This document shows positions 1 to 6,806 of a stretch of 6,860 nucleotides of DNA, piece by piece. The notes under the pieces are model-generated. The model ran no database searches. It worked only from the letters and a program-made list of their open reading frames with translations, and was not told where the DNA came from. Source of the DNA: an uncultured Flavobacteriaceae bacterium (lineage in GTDB: Bacteria; Bacteroidota; Bacteroidia; Flavobacteriales; Flavobacteriaceae); contig CAJWAY010000063.1 in NCBI GenBank assembly GCA_913020685.1, forward strand, positions 1 through 6,860. The letters are read 5' to 3'. Every line of letters starts with the position of its first letter. Within the stretch, counting starts at the first letter, position 1. The translations under genes and the position numbers were made by a program.

Positions 1-177
1 TTGGGCAAAAAGGTCATTGAGTAAATAATTTAAATTGATAATTAAATTTTTATTACATCAAATTTATTGAGCATTCAATGAGAGTATTTTAGCATAAGGT
101 TAAATAATCATATTGAAAATTTAAATTAATGTTATATAAAATTTTTAGAGTTAACAATTCAGTAACTTTCACAAAGT
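1..177. other. AT-rich intergenic region upstream of dgt
   Basis: No complete gene is visible here. The first ~28 bases are less AT-rich than the rest and may be the edge of a neighbouring gene. Three readings are possible and I cannot choose between them: a plus-strand tail ending in TAA at 22-24, a plus-strand tail ending in TAA at 26-28, or a minus-strand gene starting at an ATG on 17-15 and running left off the window. No plus-strand TAnnTTTG box precedes dgt. The nearest candidate is a degenerate TTG at 113-115 followed 21 bases later by TAAAATTT at 137-144, which is weak. I see no terminator-grade hairpin; ATTGA/TCAAT near 67-79 has only a 5-bp stem. Confidence 0.5.
59..66 (-). promoter_or_regulatory. 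Possible leftward -7 box (TAAATTTG)
   Basis: Read on the minus strand, 66-59 is an exact TAnnTTTG match, the Bacteroidota -7 consensus. It sits 41 bases before a minus-strand ATG at 17-15 (reading M-T-F-L-P to the window edge), a sensible leader length. No TTG is found at the usual 19-20 base spacing upstream. A match this short is expected by chance fairly often in such AT-rich DNA, so this is only a hint of a divergent gene to the left. Confidence 0.2.
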
Positions 178-1500
178 ATGGACTGGGATAATCTATTGAA
201 GCTTAAGAGATTAGGGGATTCAAAAGACCGACCAAGAATTACCCAAGATGATACCCGTTTGGGGTTTGAAGTAGATTACGACCGTATTATTTTCTCTAGT
301 GCTTTTAGAAGTTTACAGGACAAAACACAGATTATACCTTTTTCCAAAACAGACTTTGTTCATACCCGATTAACTCACAGCTTAGAAGTATCTGTAGTGG
401 GGAGAAGTTTGGGTAGAATGGCAGGTAAAAATATTTTAGAGAAACACAGTCATTTATCCAAAGATTTGGGATATAAAATCAATGATTTCGGCGCCATTGT
501 TGCTGCCGCAGCATTGTCTCATGATATTGGAAATCCACCTTTCGGCCACAGCGGCGAAAAAGCTATAGGACACTACTTTATTAATGGTAATGGTGCTAGG
601 TATGAATCAAAGCTTTCTGATAAAGAATATCAAGATTTGTGTAAGTTCGAAGGAAATGCCAATGGATTCAAAATACTAACGGAAAGCAAAGTTGGAACCC
701 CAGGAGGTTTGCGGCTTAGTTATGCCACTTTAGGGGCCTTTATAAAATACCCCAAAGCCAGCCTCCCCCATCAACCTTCGCCTCATGTTGCGCATAAAAA
801 ATATGGTTTTTTTCAGGCTCAAAAACCATTTTTTGATATACTATCAAAGGAGTTAGGCTTGGCGGACTCCAATTCTGTAGATCGCCATCCTCTAGCTTAT
901 TTAGTGGAAGCAGCCGATGATATTTGCTACACCATCATAGACTTTGAAGACGGTATTCATTTAGGATGGATCGATGAAGAATATGCCTTAGAATACCTTA
1001 TTAATTTAGTCAAAGAAGACATGGATACTATTAAGTATTCCAAGCTAAAACACCGCACCCAAAGGCTGGGATATTTAAGAGCATTGGCTATCAACAGCCT
1101 AATCAAAGACGCAGTCAGAGTTTTTACCGAAAATGAAACCGATATTCTAAATGGAAGTTTCGGAAGTGCCCTATTGGAAAAAAGTCAATATAAAGCGCAA
1201 ATTAGGGATATTATCGATCTGAGTATAAAGAAAATCTACTGCTCGGAAGAGGTCATTCAAAAAGAGATCCTAGGTTACAAAATAATTACTGCTTTATTGG
1301 ATGCTTTTGTGTCCGCAGCTTCTAATACTTTTTTAAATCAAGACAATAGCTACGATAAGCTTCTACTTGAATTAATTCCAGAACATGAAGAACTCCCTGC
1401 TCAAAATCTCTATCAAACTCTGCTCAATGCAAGTTGTTATGTTGCTAGCCTGACCGACGGAAAAGCCATGCTACTGGCAGAAAAAATTGGGTTTAAATAG
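178..1500 (+). CDS. dgt: Deoxyguanosinetriphosphate triphosphohydrolase (dGTPase, HD superfamily)
   Basis: A cytosolic enzyme that hydrolyses dGTP, and in related proteins other dNTPs, to the deoxynucleoside and triphosphate, so trimming the dNTP pool. The HD metal site is complete: H67 (RLTHSLEV), H115-D116 (SHDIGNPPFGH) and D247/D248 (EAADDICY). H124 and E127 are also present. From memory, these residues match E. coli dGTPase H69, H117, D118, H126 and E129 with a constant offset of two. The N-terminus (RPRITQDDTR, then FSSAFRSLQDKTQ) and the end (SLTDGKAM) are typical of the family. At 440 residues it is shorter than the ~505-residue E. coli enzyme but apparently complete. ATG 178 is the only plausible start: an in-frame TAA lies at 163-165 with no start codon between, and the next Met is residue 81. 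No Shine-Dalgarno is present. Some bacterial dGTPases restrict phage by dNTP depletion, but nothing beside this gene suggests a defence island. Confidence 0.95.
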   Translation: MDWDNLLKLKRLGDSKDRPRITQDDTRLGFEVDYDRIIFSSAFRSLQDKTQIIPFSKTDFVHTRLTHSLEVSVVGRSLGRMAGKNILEKHSHLSKDLGYKINDFGAIVAAAALSHDIGNPPFGHSGEKAIGHYFINGNGARYESKLSDKEYQDLCKFEGNANGFKILTESKVGTPGGLRLSYATLGAFIKYPKASLPHQPSPHVAHKKYGFFQAQKPFFDILSKELGLADSNSVDRHPLAYLVEAADDICYTIIDFEDGIHLGWIDEEYALEYLINLVKEDMDTIKYSKLKHRTQRLGYLRALAINSLIKDAVRVFTENETDILNGSFGSALLEKSQYKAQIRDIIDLSIKKIYCSEEVIQKEILGYKIITALLDAFVSAASNTFLNQDNSYDKLLLELIPEHEELPAQNLYQTLLNASCYVASLTDGKAMLLAEKIGFK

Positions 1501-1530
1501 TTTTTGAGAGACTTTTTCATTTTCAGTTAA

Positions 1531-1538
1531 TACCTTTG
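1531..1538 (+). promoter_or_regulatory. -7 box (TACCTTTG) of the metallophosphoesterase gene
   Basis: An exact TAnnTTTG match in the 53-base gap after dgt. It would start transcription only about 10 bases before ATG 1554. The nearest upstream TTG (1504-1506) is 24 bases away, longer than the usual ~19-21, so the -33 element is poor. I infer a secondary promoter, with read-through from dgt likely, because no terminator hairpin lies in the gap. Confidence 0.45.
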
Positions 1539-1553
1539 CCCTAAAATTTGTCA

Positions 1554-2777
1554 ATGCGCTGGATCCCTTTTATTGTTTTCTTGATTGCTATACAATGGTA
1601 TGCCTTTCAGGCACTAAAAACCCTTACCCAAATCAGGTTGTGGTGGGTTTTATATGGATTTGTAGTTACGCTTGTGCTGGGAAGTTTTCTATGGCAAATT
1701 TATAATTATGACCGTTCTATTGGTTGGACCCCCAGTATCACTTACACTGTTGGTTGGTTTATTGCTTTGATCACCAGTCAGCTAGTCTTAATCCCTCTCC
1801 TCTTTTTTGAGGATTTGAGCAGAATTGCTATCGGTATTTACCGTTTTTTCAGTACCGAACAAAAATTCTACCTTCCCGAACGCAGAAAATTTATTGCACA
1901 AGCAGCCTTGGCATTAAGTGCTGTACCTTTTGCTTCTTTGCTTTACGGAATGTATCAAGGTCGATATAACTATAAGGTGTTACGCTATACACTAGAATAT
2001 GAATCTCTACCTGAGAGTTTTGACGATTTTCAAATCACACAATTCTCCGATTTACATTGCGGGAGTTTCGATAATTTAGATAAAGTAAGTTATGGGATCT
2101 CTTTAATCAATGACCAAAAATCTGATCTCATACTATTTACTGGAGATCTGGTCAACAATAAATCCTCAGAGGCGAGGCCTTGGATTGAAAAGCTCTCTGG
2201 TTTGGAGGCCCCTTACGGGAAATTTTCTGTTCTTGGTAATCACGATTATGGTGATTACAACCAATGGGAGAGTGAAGCAGCAAAACAAGAGAACATGAAT
2301 GAGATGTACCAAATGCACAAGGATATGGGCTTTAATCTATTGCTTAATGAGAGTCGGTACATTGAGAAAAATGGTGAAAAAATAGCTTTGGTCGGTGTAG
2401 AGAATTGGGGAGCAGGAAGGTTTAAGAAGGCAGGAGATTTGGAAAAATCCATCACTAACATAGAGTCCGAAGATTTTAAAATACTACTTAGTCACGATCC
2501 TTCCCATTGGGAGGCAGAGGTCCTACCCCATTCTTACCCCTTTCAACTAACTTTGAGTGGACATACCCACGGTTTCCAATTTGGAATAGAGATTCCTGGT
2601 TGGGTCAAATGGAGTCCAATACAGTGGCAATACAAACAATGGGCTGGTATCTATGAAGAGAAAGAACAGAAACTTAATGTCAATAGAGGCTTTGGCTATT
2701 TGGCCTATCCAGGACGGGTTGGAATTTGGCCTGAGATTACCGTAATTACCCTGAAAAAGAGGAATTTATTGGTTTAA
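1554..2777 (+). CDS. Membrane-anchored metallophosphoesterase (calcineurin-like, YkuE-type)
   Basis: Predicted to be a 407-residue, two-metal phosphoesterase of unknown substrate. Numbering from ATG 1554, four hydrophobic segments lie near 3-20, 30-48, 66-85 and 117-134, and the catalytic domain runs from about 145 to the end. All metal-ligand motifs are present: D166-x-H168 (SDLHCG), GD at 197-198, GNHD at 228-231, H314 (LLSHDPSH) and GHTHG at 336-340. The loop between segments 3 and 4 is rich in Arg/Lys and holds a twin-arginine-like motif, ERRKFIAQ (R110, R111), directly before segment 4. By the positive-inside rule that loop is cytoplasmic, which puts the catalytic domain in the periplasm. 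B. subtilis YkuE, a relative, is a Tat substrate acting at the cell wall. TTG 1548 could add two residues (M-S), but I prefer the ATG because the -7 box at 1531-1538 would leave almost no leader for TTG; TAA at 1542-1544 blocks further extension. The specific substrate cannot be read from the sequence. Confidence 0.88.
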   Translation: MRWIPFIVFLIAIQWYAFQALKTLTQIRLWWVLYGFVVTLVLGSFLWQIYNYDRSIGWTPSITYTVGWFIALITSQLVLIPLLFFEDLSRIAIGIYRFFSTEQKFYLPERRKFIAQAALALSAVPFASLLYGMYQGRYNYKVLRYTLEYESLPESFDDFQITQFSDLHCGSFDNLDKVSYGISLINDQKSDLILFTGDLVNNKSSEARPWIEKLSGLEAPYGKFSVLGNHDYGDYNQWESEAAKQENMNEMYQMHKDMGFNLLLNESRYIEKNGEKIALVGVENWGAGRFKKAGDLEKSITNIESEDFKILLSHDPSHWEAEVLPHSYPFQLTLSGHTHGFQFGIEIPGWVKWSPIQWQYKQWAGIYEEKEQKLNVNRGFGYLAYPGRVGIWPEITVITLKKRNLLV

Positions 2778-2798
2778 TCGCAAAAAAAACTACATTTG
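2769..2798 (+). promoter_or_regulatory. Bacteroidota-type promoter of the thioredoxin-like gene
   Basis: TTG at 2769-2771 and TACATTTG at 2791-2798 are separated by 19 bases, the same geometry as the tRNA-Gln promoter in this window. The box ends 30 bases before ATG 2829. The -33 element lies inside the last codons of the metallophosphoesterase gene, whose stop is at 2775-2777, so the thioredoxin-like gene can be transcribed independently of the upstream pair. Confidence 0.7.
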
Positions 2799-2800
2799 CG
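2779..2800. repeat. Inverted repeat CGCAAA-N10-TTTGCG across the promoter
   Basis: A perfect 6-bp inverted repeat (arms 2779-2784 and 2795-2800, spacer 2785-2794) spans the promoter spacer, and its right arm covers the TTTG of the -7 box. It does not extend further in either direction. No T-run follows, so it is a poor terminator for the upstream gene. It could be an operator, but one arm is largely dictated by the -7 consensus, so chance is a serious alternative. Confidence 0.4.
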
Positions 2801-2828
2801 TAAGTGAATATTTTGAAATAACTCAGAA

Positions 2829-3128
2829 ATGTCAAAATTTGGTGAACTCATTAACGACAAATTACCGTTGCTTTTGGTTTTCTATAACACTGAAGATGAA
2901 GTTTCTAACTCTATGAGTCCAGTACTCAAAGATGTTGCTGCAGCAATGGGCGACAAAGGAAAAGTTATCAAAATTGATACAGAAAAAAACTTAAAACTCT
3001 CTGATGCATTGAGAGTAAAAGTCTTACCAACTTTAATGATTTACAAGCTTGGTGAAATGGTTTGGAGACAGAGCGGTGAACAGGATGCTAATACTCTAAT
3101 CAGTCTAATGCAAGACCACCTAGCTTAG
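2829..3128 (+). CDS. Thioredoxin-fold protein lacking the CxxC motif
   Basis: A 99-residue, probably cytosolic single-domain thioredoxin fold with no signal peptide or membrane segment. Compared from memory with E. coli thioredoxin 1 (108 residues), it aligns with a near-constant offset of nine: F18 to F27, P31 to P40, the cis-proline P67-T68 (VLPTL) to P76-T77, G75-E76 to G84-E85, G83 to G92, and both end in L-A. The WCGPC active site is replaced by E-D-E-V-S at 22-26, so Cys32 becomes D23 and Cys35 becomes S26. The protein has no cysteine anywhere, so it cannot be a disulfide reductase; I infer a binding, chaperone or scaffold role. The start is secure: in-frame TGA at 2814-2816 and no other start codon before ATG 2829. 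A good promoter lies just upstream. Its stop codon overlaps that of the convergent DUF2723 gene by four bases in total. The fold is a confident call; the function is unknown. Confidence 0.88.
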   Translation: MSKFGELINDKLPLLLVFYNTEDEVSNSMSPVLKDVAAAMGDKGKVIKIDTEKNLKLSDALRVKVLPTLMIYKLGEMVWRQSGEQDANTLISLMQDHLA

Positions 3129-6100
3129 TTTTTCGGATCTTGCAATTCTAATTCAAATTGATCCATTGATTGATCAAATCTTTTTTGCAGACTGTTGGCA
3201 AAACTGGATCTACCCATAAGTTCAACACGATAAATCAGCTCCTGGAAATCTAGAACTTCATTCTTTATACGGTCAAAGAATAATTTTTTATTGCTTTTGG
3301 AAAATTTGGCAATCATTCCAAAACGCTCCTCATATTGTGAAACTATGGATTCTACCAATTCTTCAGCCTTATCCATCTGACCTGAGAGGTAATATCCTTC
3401 AACAAAATCAAAAAGGGAGGTGAAATAATCGTAATTTCCATATAAATTTTTAAAAGGTTGAATAGAGCTGATAAAATGATCTAACTCAGATTTTAAAAGT
3501 TCACGATCTTCATGAATCAAAATAGCTTCCATTAAAGTTCTGTATCGCTCTACCTGAGTAATAATCTCCTCACCCATCATTAATTGGACACTGGGAGTTA
3601 GGGATGCAAAATAATCCAATTGGTCACTGTATTTAAACGCTACCTGTTTAGCAAGATTTTGTGCCGAATCAATGACTTCCAGACGGTAATAGGTGTCAAC
3701 AAAAGGGACCAAAAGACTGTAATATCCAAAATAATCTAAAGGCATCTTTTCCATGGCTAAATCAATAATATTTTTAGCCTTTTCTTTCTTGTCTTCTTCA
3801 ATTAATTTCTCTGCCAGGCGAGCCATATTACTTCTGAACGAGATACTGTTTTTCCGTGTTTCTACATCGTGATAAATGTCAGGACTTTGAGAGTTTCCCC
3901 AACTCCAATTCATAACGATATCATACATCAAGTCAGCATCTAAACGACCCATGATATAGGGATTATCAGAATTTTTTGGTGTTCTGATTGGAACTAATTT
4001 ATAGACCAATCCCTCTAATTGCAAGTACTCCTTCATCCATATGTATTCAGAATCGGCATAGCTTCCTCCAGTAAAATATATCGGTCTTTTCCAATCATTA
4101 TTGGCCAAAATATCCAACATCATTATCTGATTTTTTGTAATTCCACCCTCTGGTAAGTCAATATCGATATAAGGAACAATTAGAGCTTCATCTTGGGGCT
4201 TTACCAAACCACTTTTCAATACGTTTTCTTTATTTACCTCCACCCTAATTTTATTAGTGGGATAAAAAACCATTTCCTGAGTAGCTTTGGGCAAGCGCTG
4301 GGGATCATCTCCAGCCTGTTCCAACAAACTTTTGTATTTTGTTCTGGGGTGGTCACTGGCTACCCAGTTCATAAAGTCTTTAATATTCCACCTAACAGAA
4401 TCCAAAAGGGACTCATGTTTGATATAATCGCGAATACCGTAGGCATAGCGTGAATGAGTCATCTGTGAGGGGATGGGGTCGCTCTCATAGGTTTTTCTTT
4501 TCATTTGATCAATGTACCAATCAGTTGCTAGCAGAGAGGTATTAATTGTTTTTACGTCAGTTCGGTAACCCTCTATCTCCTGGGCATACCAAAGGGCGAA
4601 AGTGTCATTGTCTCCAATGGTAAAAATCATGGCTCCCACGTCTTTTTGAATGGACTCTAAATAGGACTTAGCCATTGACTGAGCTGTGTAGCGATCGGAA
4701 CGGTCGTGATCATCCCAGTTTTGAAATGCCATTAACATTGGTACAGCCATAAAACAGATGGCAACTACTGCTGGGGCAACGGCCTTTGATTTAATCCAAG
4801 TCTTGACCTTTTGTGACAGACTGAAAGCGCCCATACCTATCCATAAAGCAAATACATAAAAGGACCCGACCAAAGCATAATCCCGCTCACGAGGCTCAAA
4901 AGGTCTCTCATTTAAATAAATTTTAAGCGCCAGTCCTGTGAACAAGAAAAAGAGTAACAAAACCCAAAAACGCTTAGGATCTTGTTGATAAACAAAAATC
5001 AGCCCAATTAATCCCAACAAAAAGGGAAGGAAAAAGTAGGTATTTCGCGCCTTATTTTTTTTAGCATCCTCAGAAATTTTAGATTGATTCCCCAACCTTA
5101 TATTATCTATGAAAGGAATTCCACTGATCCAGTTTCCATTTAATAAATTATAAGATCCTGCAATGTCATTTTGTCTTCCTGTAAAATTCCACATGAAGTA
5201 CCGCCAATACATATAGCCGATTTGGTATTGAAACAGAAATTGTAGGGAACTCCAAAAACTAGGTTTTTCTATTATCAAATAAGGAGAGAGTGATCTGAAA
5301 AATTTATGATAATCGTCTCCAGTAACAACTCCATCCAGAATATCCTTTCTAAATTCATCTACCCGTGCTCTTAACATCTCGTTGCCCCGATATTCCGGTG
5401 ATATAGAAAACTCTAATGGCCCAGTGAAATTCATATAATTTCCTGCATGTTCAGAGCTCCAAAGTCTAGGTAAAATGCCTCTATGCTTACTATTTGAATT
5501 GATTTTGGCCTTTTCCCAATGGTTAACGATAGTGTATTTTCCAGTTTTATAGTCTCTTTCATACTTAGGCTTGTCATCTATGTAGGGTTCGGTCTCATCC
5601 TGTCCTGCATATATGTCAGAAAAAAGAGGTCCATAGAAAAGGTGGGTTTCTGGATATTGCTCTAAATTATAATAAGCCAAAAGGGAACGAGCATCGGCAG
5701 GTGAGTTTTCATTAATTACTGTATTGGCATTTGCACGAATGGGAATCATTAGCCAAGAGGAAAAACCTACCAATACAAAAAGTACACACAAAATACTGGT
5801 ATTGATATTTACCCAATTTTGACGTCGGGTATATCTCAAACTGTAATAAAAAAACAAGATCATGCACAAGCCAGCTATTATCGTTCCACTATTAAAGGGT
5901 AATCCCATCTTGTTGACAAAGAAAACCTCTGAATTTCCAAAAAAAGCTAGTGTTGTTGGCAATAGCAGTTTAAAAATGAAAAGTAAAACGGCTACAGATA
6001 TCAAATTGGCCAAAAGAAAACTTTTTATGGTCACTTTTGGATTATTCCTAAAATAATAGATCATCCCAATTGCAGGAATAGTAAGCAGTCCCATAAAGTG

Positions 6101-6673
6101 AACCCCAAAAGACAAACCAATGACAAAGGAAATCAGTAAAAGCCAGCGATCTCCTCTGGGAGTGTACATGTCCTGTTCCCATCGAAGGCCTAACCAAAAA
6201 AGTAAGGAAAGTATAAAAGTCGCCATAGCGTATACCTCAGCTTCTACAGCATTGAACCAAAAACTGTCAGAAAAACAAAATGCCAAGGCTCCTACAGCTG
6301 CACTTCCAAAAAAAGTTAAACGCTCATAGATGTAATCAAGTGATTGAAAAATCGGTAACTTTTTCATCAATAGGGTAAGCGTCCAAAAAAGAAATAGTAC
6401 TGAAAAAGCACTGGAAAAAACAGACATATAGTTAACCATTAGGGCAATATTCTCAGGCGAAGTAGAGAAAAGTGCAAAAAAAGCACCCATCATTTGAAAC
6501 AAAGGTGCTCCTGGAGGGTGACCTACTTGTAACTTTGCAGCGGTAGCGATGTATTCTCCAGCATCCCAAAAACTAGCAGTGGGTTCTACTGTAAGGCCGA
6601 AGGTCAAAAGGGCAATAGTAAAAACGCCCCAACCAAAGCTTCGGTTCCAAAATTGGAAAGAGTTGATGGACAT
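3125..6673 (-). CDS. DUF2723 / TMEM260-like multi-pass membrane protein, probable GT-C glycosyltransferase
   Basis: An 1182-residue inner-membrane protein of the DUF2723 family (protein O-mannosyltransferase-like; human relative TMEM260). The N-terminal half carries about nine membrane segments (roughly residues 13-312), with the family signature in the first outer loop: EPTASFWDAGEYIATAAKL at 30-48, followed by GHPPGAP at 51-57. D37 and E40 are candidate catalytic acids by analogy with GT-C enzymes. Further family motifs are EAEVY (144-148), LSFGVHFMGL (187-196), NERPFEPRERDYA (588-600) and GDNDTFALWY (687-696). About four more segments lie at 546-650, and a soluble, probably periplasmic region follows. 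From ~940 onward it is helical and TPR-like (for example 950-977 and 1084-1115). ATG 6673 is firm because TAA lies directly upstream in frame. No Shine-Dalgarno is present; the best promoter match is a degenerate TAAATTCG at 6698-6691. I infer a glycan donor (possibly polyprenyl-linked mannose) and protein acceptors; neither is shown by the sequence. Confidence 0.9.
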   Translation of the reverse strand: MSINSFQFWNRSFGWGVFTIALLTFGLTVEPTASFWDAGEYIATAAKLQVGHPPGAPLFQMMGAFFALFSTSPENIALMVNYMSVFSSAFSVLFLFWTLTLLMKKLPIFQSLDYIYERLTFFGSAAVGALAFCFSDSFWFNAVEAEVYAMATFILSLLFWLGLRWEQDMYTPRGDRWLLLISFVIGLSFGVHFMGLLTIPAIGMIYYFRNNPKVTIKSFLLANLISVAVLLFIFKLLLPTTLAFFGNSEVFFVNKMGLPFNSGTIIAGLCMILFFYYSLRYTRRQNWVNINTSILCVLFVLVGFSSWLMIPIRANANTVINENSPADARSLLAYYNLEQYPETHLFYGPLFSDIYAGQDETEPYIDDKPKYERDYKTGKYTIVNHWEKAKINSNSKHRGILPRLWSSEHAGNYMNFTGPLEFSISPEYRGNEMLRARVDEFRKDILDGVVTGDDYHKFFRSLSPYLIIEKPSFWSSLQFLFQYQIGYMYWRYFMWNFTGRQNDIAGSYNLLNGNWISGIPFIDNIRLGNQSKISEDAKKNKARNTYFFLPFLLGLIGLIFVYQQDPKRFWVLLLFFLFTGLALKIYLNERPFEPRERDYALVGSFYVFALWIGMGAFSLSQKVKTWIKSKAVAPAVVAICFMAVPMLMAFQNWDDHDRSDRYTAQSMAKSYLESIQKDVGAMIFTIGDNDTFALWYAQEIEGYRTDVKTINTSLLATDWYIDQMKRKTYESDPIPSQMTHSRYAYGIRDYIKHESLLDSVRWNIKDFMNWVASDHPRTKYKSLLEQAGDDPQRLPKATQEMVFYPTNKIRVEVNKENVLKSGLVKPQDEALIVPYIDIDLPEGGITKNQIMMLDILANNDWKRPIYFTGGSYADSEYIWMKEYLQLEGLVYKLVPIRTPKNSDNPYIMGRLDADLMYDIVMNWSWGNSQSPDIYHDVETRKNSISFRSNMARLAEKLIEEDKKEKAKNIIDLAMEKMPLDYFGYYSLLVPFVDTYYRLEVIDSAQNLAKQVAFKYSDQLDYFASLTPSVQLMMGEEIITQVERYRTLMEAILIHEDRELLKSELDHFISSIQPFKNLYGNYDYFTSLFDFVEGYYLSGQMDKAEELVESIVSQYEERFGMIAKFSKSNKKLFFDRIKNEVLDFQELIYRVELMGRSSFANSLQKRFDQSMDQFELELQDPKN
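3158..3186 (+). terminator. Weak candidate terminator of the thioredoxin-like gene, inside the convergent gene
   Basis: TTGATC (3158-3163) and GATCAA (3172-3177) can form a 6-bp stem with an 8-base loop, followed after three bases by six T residues (3181-3186). It lies ~30 bases past the stop codon at 3128, within the 3' coding end of the opposite gene. The stem has only two G/C pairs and the T-run is not immediate, so it would be weak. It is listed because no other terminator is available between the convergent genes. Confidence 0.2.
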
Positions 6674-6762
6674 TTACAATTTTTGTTTCACGAATTTATG
6701 AATTAAATAAAAAAAAGCCTTTTGTAAATCAATTTAGTTTAAGAGATTTTAAAACGAATTTT

Positions 6763-6792
6763 TTGGCAACAAAAAACTTTAATATAAATTTG
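6763..6792 (+). promoter_or_regulatory. Promoter of tRNA-Gln (TTG-N19-TAAATTTG)
   Basis: TTG at 6763-6765 and TAAATTTG at 6785-6792 are 19 bases apart, an exact fit to the Bacteroidota consensus. The box ends 14 bases before the tRNA begins, leaving room for a short 5' leader removed by RNase P. It lies in the ~133-base gap between the divergent DUF2723 gene and the tRNA. Confidence 0.75.
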
Positions 6793-6806
6793 CAGAGCAT
6801 TTCAAA

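Noticed and set aside
1501..1553. Terminator between dgt and the metallophosphoesterase gene
   Set aside because: T-runs occur at 1501-1505 and 1513-1517, but no inverted repeat with a useful stem precedes either of them.
2255..2461. Minus-strand 68-codon open frame inside the metallophosphoesterase gene
   Set aside because: It is antisense to the conserved stretch between the GNHD and LLSHDPSH motifs, has no promoter-like box or recognisable domain, and is best explained as a shadow of the real gene.
178..3128. The plus-strand gene trio as a phage-defence system centred on the dGTPase
   Set aside because: Bacterial dGTPases can be antiphage, but this one has an ordinary full-length housekeeping form, the neighbours are common Bacteroidota core-type genes with their own promoter-like boxes, and no mobile or defence genes are present.
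4193..6329. Plus-strand open frames at 4193-4453, 5862-6056 and 6120-6329
   Set aside because: All lie antisense within the DUF2723 gene, whose family motifs continue across the whole stretch; their sequences show no domain, and hydrophobic or Lys/Ser-rich stretches follow from the opposite strand's codons.
6701..6730. A-run plus GCC plus T-run near 6701-6724 as a terminator hairpin
   Set aside because: The complementary A and T runs are separated by too few bases to form a loop with a G/C-containing stem, and it lies upstream of both divergent genes, where no terminator is needed.
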